Source: Novosphingobium malaysiense (GTDB lineage: Bacteria; Pseudomonadota; Alphaproteobacteria; Sphingomonadales; Sphingomonadaceae). Taken from it: DNA of 64,000 nucleotides. The stretch is taken from positions 124,001 to 188,000 of the forward strand of contig NZ_JTDI01000005.1 of assembly GCF_000802225.1 (NCBI RefSeq), written 5' to 3'. Positions within the stretch are counted from its first letter, which is position 1, and each line of letters begins with the position of its first letter. The translations under genes and the position numbers were made by a program. A model generated the notes under the pieces. The model made no database searches. It worked only from the letters and a program-made list of their open reading frames with translations, and was not told the origin of the DNA. Of this stretch, positions 61,075-64,000 are shown one piece after another.

Positions 61075-61581
61075 ATGGCCGACGACTATTCGCAGATCGT
61101 CAATCTCGTGAACCTGTATGCTGTGGCGACGGACTCTCATCGCTACGAACTGTTTGAACGGATTTTCGCCCACGACGTGCATCTCGACGTCGGCGGGGGT
61201 GTCTCGATCGATGGTCTTGATGTGCTGATGTCCAGCTATCGCGATATCCATGCGGAATTCTCTGCAACGCAGCATATGACATCCGGCCACACTGTCAGCA
61301 TCGACGGCGATGAAGCGCAATGCTTCAGCTATGTCTGTGGCCGGTTTCGCAGGGTTCTCGAAGGCGGCGAGGGACTGTTCGAAATGACCGGCTGGTATGA
61401 TGACGTTCTGCGGCGGACGCCCGAGGGTTGGCGCATCGGCAACCGTATTTCACGTATGGTTTCATTTAACGGCGACCTGACGGTGATGCAGGCAATGCCC
61501 GGAGTCGACACGAACTATGTGCTGTCTGCTCTGTTCGAAGAAGCAGATGCAGGCCGTATCTCCTTCCTGTCTAAGGTTTGA
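61075..61581 (+). CDS. SnoaL-like (NTF2-fold) protein
   Basis: A 168-residue protein of the SnoaL/NTF2-like cone fold, with YSQIVNLVNLYAVATDSHRY at the start and the FEMTGWYDDVLRRTPEGWRI strand pair typical of ketosteroid-isomerase-like proteins. GGGAGA precedes the ATG at 61075. It may be an isomerase or hydratase-like enzyme in the P450 pathway. It is followed by the ferredoxin gene 17 bases on. Confidence 0.82.
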   Translation: MADDYSQIVNLVNLYAVATDSHRYELFERIFAHDVHLDVGGGVSIDGLDVLMSSYRDIHAEFSATQHMTSGHTVSIDGDEAQCFSYVCGRFRRVLEGGEGLFEMTGWYDDVLRRTPEGWRIGNRISRMVSFNGDLTVMQAMPGVDTNYVLSALFEEADAGRISFLSKV

Positions 61582-61598
61582 ACGTCATCCCGGACGCC

Positions 61599-61928
61599 AT
61601 GAAAATGAGCACAATACACCTGACTTTCGTCGATGCCGCGGGCGGACATCATGTGATTAGCGGGGTGTCGCCGGGCCGGACGCTCATGGAAGCGGGCCGG
61701 GAAAATGGAATATCTGGCATCCTTGTCGATTGTGGCGGAGCCTGCGCTTGCGCGACATGCCATGTACATGTCGAGCCGGAGTGGTTGGCGGAGTTGGGTG
61801 GTCCGAACGATCTCGAATCCTCCATGCTCGATTTGGAGGAGGCCTTGCAGGACAACAGCCGGCTGTCCTGCCAAGTGCCGCTAACCGAGGCGATGGACGG
61901 CCTGATCGTCTGGGTTCCTCGGCGGTAA
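61599..61928 (+). CDS. [2Fe-2S] ferredoxin, adrenodoxin type
   Basis: A 109-residue ferredoxin with CGGACACATCHV (cluster ligands C45, C51, C54) and the fourth ligand in LSCQVPL. This is the adrenodoxin/putidaredoxin type that feeds class I P450s. The start is Met at 61599 or 61605; neither has a strong ribosome site. It is probably the electron donor of the nearby P450; a matching ferredoxin reductase gene is not in the window. Confidence 0.92.
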   Translation: MKMSTIHLTFVDAAGGHHVISGVSPGRTLMEAGRENGISGILVDCGGACACATCHVHVEPEWLAELGGPNDLESSMLDLEEALQDNSRLSCQVPLTEAMDGLIVWVPRR

Positions 61929-62055
61929 CCGGATTTCCCGCCTTTCCAGCGATTGACGACCGTACCGATTTTTCGGCATGACTTAGGCAGTGCAGGGGCC
62001 CGTTTCATCGAGGCGTCCGCTGGGACTGAACCGGTTAGGCCAGGCAAAAAGGTGA

Positions 62056-62721
62056 ATGGGTCAGGTGCTGGAAACGTCAGGTGCAAGCCGTACCCAAGGG
62101 GAAATTGCGCTGATACACGCAGCTGAGCGCCTCTTTGCGGAGCATGGCATCGCTGGAGTTTCGTTGCGGAGCATCAACCAGGCGGCAAACCACAAGAACA
62201 TTTCCGCCGCTCATTATCATTTTGGCTCGCGAGAGGGGCTGATCGAAGCCGTTCTCGAGTATCGTGTGATCGACCTCGACAACCGCCGGAAGGAGTGGTT
62301 GGCCCGCTCGGAAGCAGGGCAGGGCTTGCCTTTTTATGTCGAGGCGCTCGTGTCCACCCTGGCCGAGGAGCTCAAGCCTCGCCCGGAAGGGAACCACTAC
62401 CTGCAGTTCGTTCAGCAGTATGAACGCTACAAGGGCGCTCAGGTGCACGCCCGAACAATGTCGCCAGCAGGTCTCGAAATTTACCAGCGGATAGAAGAAT
62501 GCATCAGCTACCTTCCCAAGCCGGTCCGCAGATTGCGACTGCGTTATCTCGTGAACATCGTGCACGGCGTGCTGGCGACTGCGGAGCGTGAAATTGGCAA
62601 TGGCGCATTGGATGCGGATGACGTCGAACTGATTGCCGCGGATCTCACGAGCATGGTTACCGCGGCTATTTCCGCGCCGCTGTCGACAACGACCTTGGGC
62701 CTGTTGGCTTATCAAAGATAG
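62056..62721 (+). CDS. TetR-family transcriptional regulator
   Basis: A 221-residue TetR protein. The helix-turn-helix region is VSLRSINQAANHKNISAAHY and HYHFGSREGLIEAV follows. It is downstream of the ferredoxin gene on the same strand, with 127 bases between, and upstream of an SDR. A long inverted repeat behind it, before the SDR, may be its target. The ligand is unknown. Confidence 0.88.
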   Translation: MGQVLETSGASRTQGEIALIHAAERLFAEHGIAGVSLRSINQAANHKNISAAHYHFGSREGLIEAVLEYRVIDLDNRRKEWLARSEAGQGLPFYVEALVSTLAEELKPRPEGNHYLQFVQQYERYKGAQVHARTMSPAGLEIYQRIEECISYLPKPVRRLRLRYLVNIVHGVLATAEREIGNGALDADDVELIAADLTSMVTAAISAPLSTTTLGLLAYQR

Positions 62722-63052
62722 TCCCTGAGATCCGGCCGCAAGATGCTGTGTGTTTTTCGTGACCACGACAGCTTTGCATTAATATAATCCATCTGACTTA
62801 GGATCTGTGTTGTCCGCATAGCTGAAGGTCGTGGTCACACCTGACGAATGTCACAAAAATCAGAGATTCCTGTAGAGACATCCACACGTCTGGCGTGGGT
62901 CAAGTCTGCGCAATTTCAGTGCTTGATTGGAAAAAATAAGTCGTACAGTTTATATCGTAGCGAGGCACGAAGTGCTGGCTGCGATGTGCGGATAGCCATC
63001 CCTGCCGGTTTGATTGCCAAATATGCCTCGCACTTGGAGAGAGGCGGCGCAC
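62722..63052. other. Intergenic region, 331 bases, promoter candidate
   Basis: No convincing gene. It holds an 11-base inverted repeat (62759-62769 and 62828-62838) on both sides of TATAAT at 62783-62788; GTGACC at 62759-62764 is 18 bases before it as a possible -35. A short ORF at 62848 lacks support. Confidence 0.5.
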
Positions 63053-63811
63053 ATGGGGCGGCTGGAAGGAAAGGTGGCCTTGGTAACCGGCGCAGGTACC
63101 GGGATTGGCCAGGGAATTGCGCAAGCGTTTGCCGCGGAGGGCGCCTTCGTGGTGATCGCGGCGCGCCGGGAAGCAAAGTTACTGGAAACCGTTTCGTTCG
63201 ATCCCGGGCGCATCAGTCATGTGTGCATGGATCTGACGAACCGCGAAGACCGGATTCGCGCGGTTGAAGCGGCGGCTGAACGGCATGGGCGGCTTGACAT
63301 CCTCGTAAATAACGCCGGCAGTCAGATATCTAAGCCCTTCGCCGAGCAGACCGAGGACGAGATCGCCGAAGTCTTCAATACCAACCTGATTTCAACCGCG
63401 CAGCTTATTCAGCGTGCCTTGCCGCATCTGCGCGAGGTCGGCGGAAATGTCGTGAATATCTCGTCGACGGCGGGCCGGTTCACGCAATTCCCGTCGTCCG
63501 GGATGACCATGTACAGCGCGACGCGCGGAGGCATGAACCAGTTGACCCGGTCGCTGGCGACGGAACTGGGACCCATGGGCGTGCGTATCAACGCCGTTGC
63601 GCCCGGCCTGACGGTCGGAGAGGTCTCCGGCGCGACCCTGCTCGCCGATCCGGCAATGCTTTCCACTCTTGAGGGCATGACTCCGCTCGGCCGTGTCGGT
63701 CAGCCTGCCGACATTGCCCGGGCTGTCTTGTTCCTGGCCAGCGATGAGGCGGAATGGATCACAGGACAAATTCTGGATTCAAGCGGCGGCTGGTGGATGG
63801 GCGGCGGCTGA
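63053..63811 (+). CDS. SDR-family protein with YxxxR active site
   Basis: A 252-residue SDR with TGAGTGIG (residues 12-19), NNAG, NISSTAG and the C-terminal DSSGGW. The active-site Tyr is Y154, but position 158 is Arg where the catalytic Lys should be (YSATR). GGAGAGAGG precedes the ATG at 63053. It may be a degraded or altered dehydrogenase, or a non-catalytic binding protein. It is upstream of an exported protein gene. Confidence 0.88.
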   Translation: MGRLEGKVALVTGAGTGIGQGIAQAFAAEGAFVVIAARREAKLLETVSFDPGRISHVCMDLTNREDRIRAVEAAAERHGRLDILVNNAGSQISKPFAEQTEDEIAEVFNTNLISTAQLIQRALPHLREVGGNVVNISSTAGRFTQFPSSGMTMYSATRGGMNQLTRSLATELGPMGVRINAVAPGLTVGEVSGATLLADPAMLSTLEGMTPLGRVGQPADIARAVLFLASDEAEWITGQILDSSGGWWMGGG

Positions 63812-63900
63812 GCTGCTTGCAGGGCCCGACGGTCCGGCAGCGATTCAGTCCGGCGCCGGAAATTAAGAAAAATAACGGCATCGGGGATGGGAGAGAGAAC

Positions 63901-64000
63901 GTGGACAGCAGGAGATACTTTTCAGGAGTGGCGCTTGCCGGATTGATGGCGGCGTCGCATGCGGCTCCGACATTCGCTCAGGATGTCCGGCCGGGCGATG
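63901..64000 (+). CDS. Start of an exported protein, 3' end outside window
   Basis: The first 33 residues of a gene that starts with GTG at 63901 after GGGAGAGAG. The N-terminus (MDSRRYFSGVALAGLMAAS) has Arg-Arg before a hydrophobic stretch and a likely cleavage site after AFAQ; it is a Sec or Tat signal peptide. The mature part is outside the window, so the product is unknown. Confidence 0.75.
   Translation, partial: MDSRRYFSGVALAGLMAASHAAPTFAQDVRPGD

Noticed and set aside
62848..63267. 139-residue frame before the last SDR
   Set aside because: It runs into the SDR gene in another frame and has no motif; the SDR start at 63053 is well supported.
1..64000. CRISPR arrays, tRNA or rRNA genes
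   Set aside because: No regularly spaced short repeats and no tRNA-like or rRNA-like sequence were recognised.

Overview
The window looks like chromosomal DNA of a sphingomonad (Alphaproteobacteria, Sphingomonadales, close to Novosphingobium/Sphingobium). This rests on high GC, the dnaA-rpsT-mutM neighbourhood, a TonB-dependent receptor next to catabolic genes, many SDR/TetR/AraC genes, and short palindromic repeats of a type common in sphingomonads. The genus is inference. No tRNA, rRNA, CRISPR array, transposase or prophage was seen.

Region 1 (1-8.2 kb) is a catabolic cluster: the end of a thiolase, an SDR, E1-alpha and E1-beta of a 2-oxoacid dehydrogenase, and a 76-residue stand-alone lipoyl protein. 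A perfect two-way terminator separates these from an acyl-CoA synthetase and a cupin read on the other strand. An AraC regulator and a lipoate-protein ligase-like gene follow. There is no E2 catalytic domain and no E3.

Region 2 (8.3-28.2 kb) is mostly housekeeping: lipoprotein, nth, a potassium channel, dapB, a CobB-type sirtuin, a GFA-family protein, a MoeB/ThiF-type E1, a DUF983 protein, two diguanylate cyclases, dnaA, rpsT, mutM, an MBL-fold hydrolase, and the NAD-linked formate dehydrogenase operon fdsG-B-A-D. Two families of palindromic repeats sit just behind stop codons here.

Region 3 (26.9-37.9 kb) is a polysaccharide locus. It holds UDP-glucose dehydrogenase, UDP-glucuronate decarboxylase and a GalE-type epimerase (a possible route to UDP-xylose and UDP-arabinose), an ABC exporter, a double-domain GT2, two single GT2 enzymes and a GT4 enzyme.

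Region 4 (38.2-64 kb) is accessory catabolic DNA. It starts with an Ltp2-like thiolase plus its DUF35 partner, a possible retro-aldolase pair. A decayed stretch follows (SDR and TetR pseudogenes around a PanE-like reductase). Next come a TauD/TfdA dioxygenase, a MmgE/PrpD plus isocitrate-lyase-like pair, a TetR, a hydrolase-cupin-DUF2332 operon and a scar of two truncated genes head to head. After these lie an AraC regulator, an exported DUF7064-like protein and a TonB-dependent receptor. A TetR gene, an EthD-like gene and an MFS transporter share one palindromic operator type. A P450-SDR-oxidoreductase operon, a second TetR and a SnoaL-ferredoxin pair share another. The window ends with a third TetR, an SDR with YxxxR in place of YxxxK, and the start of an exported protein.

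The best candidates for something undescribed are the E1/mini-lipoyl/lipoate-ligase cluster at the left end, the PrpD/lyase module with an altered lyase signature, and the two TetR regulons whose operators can be read directly.
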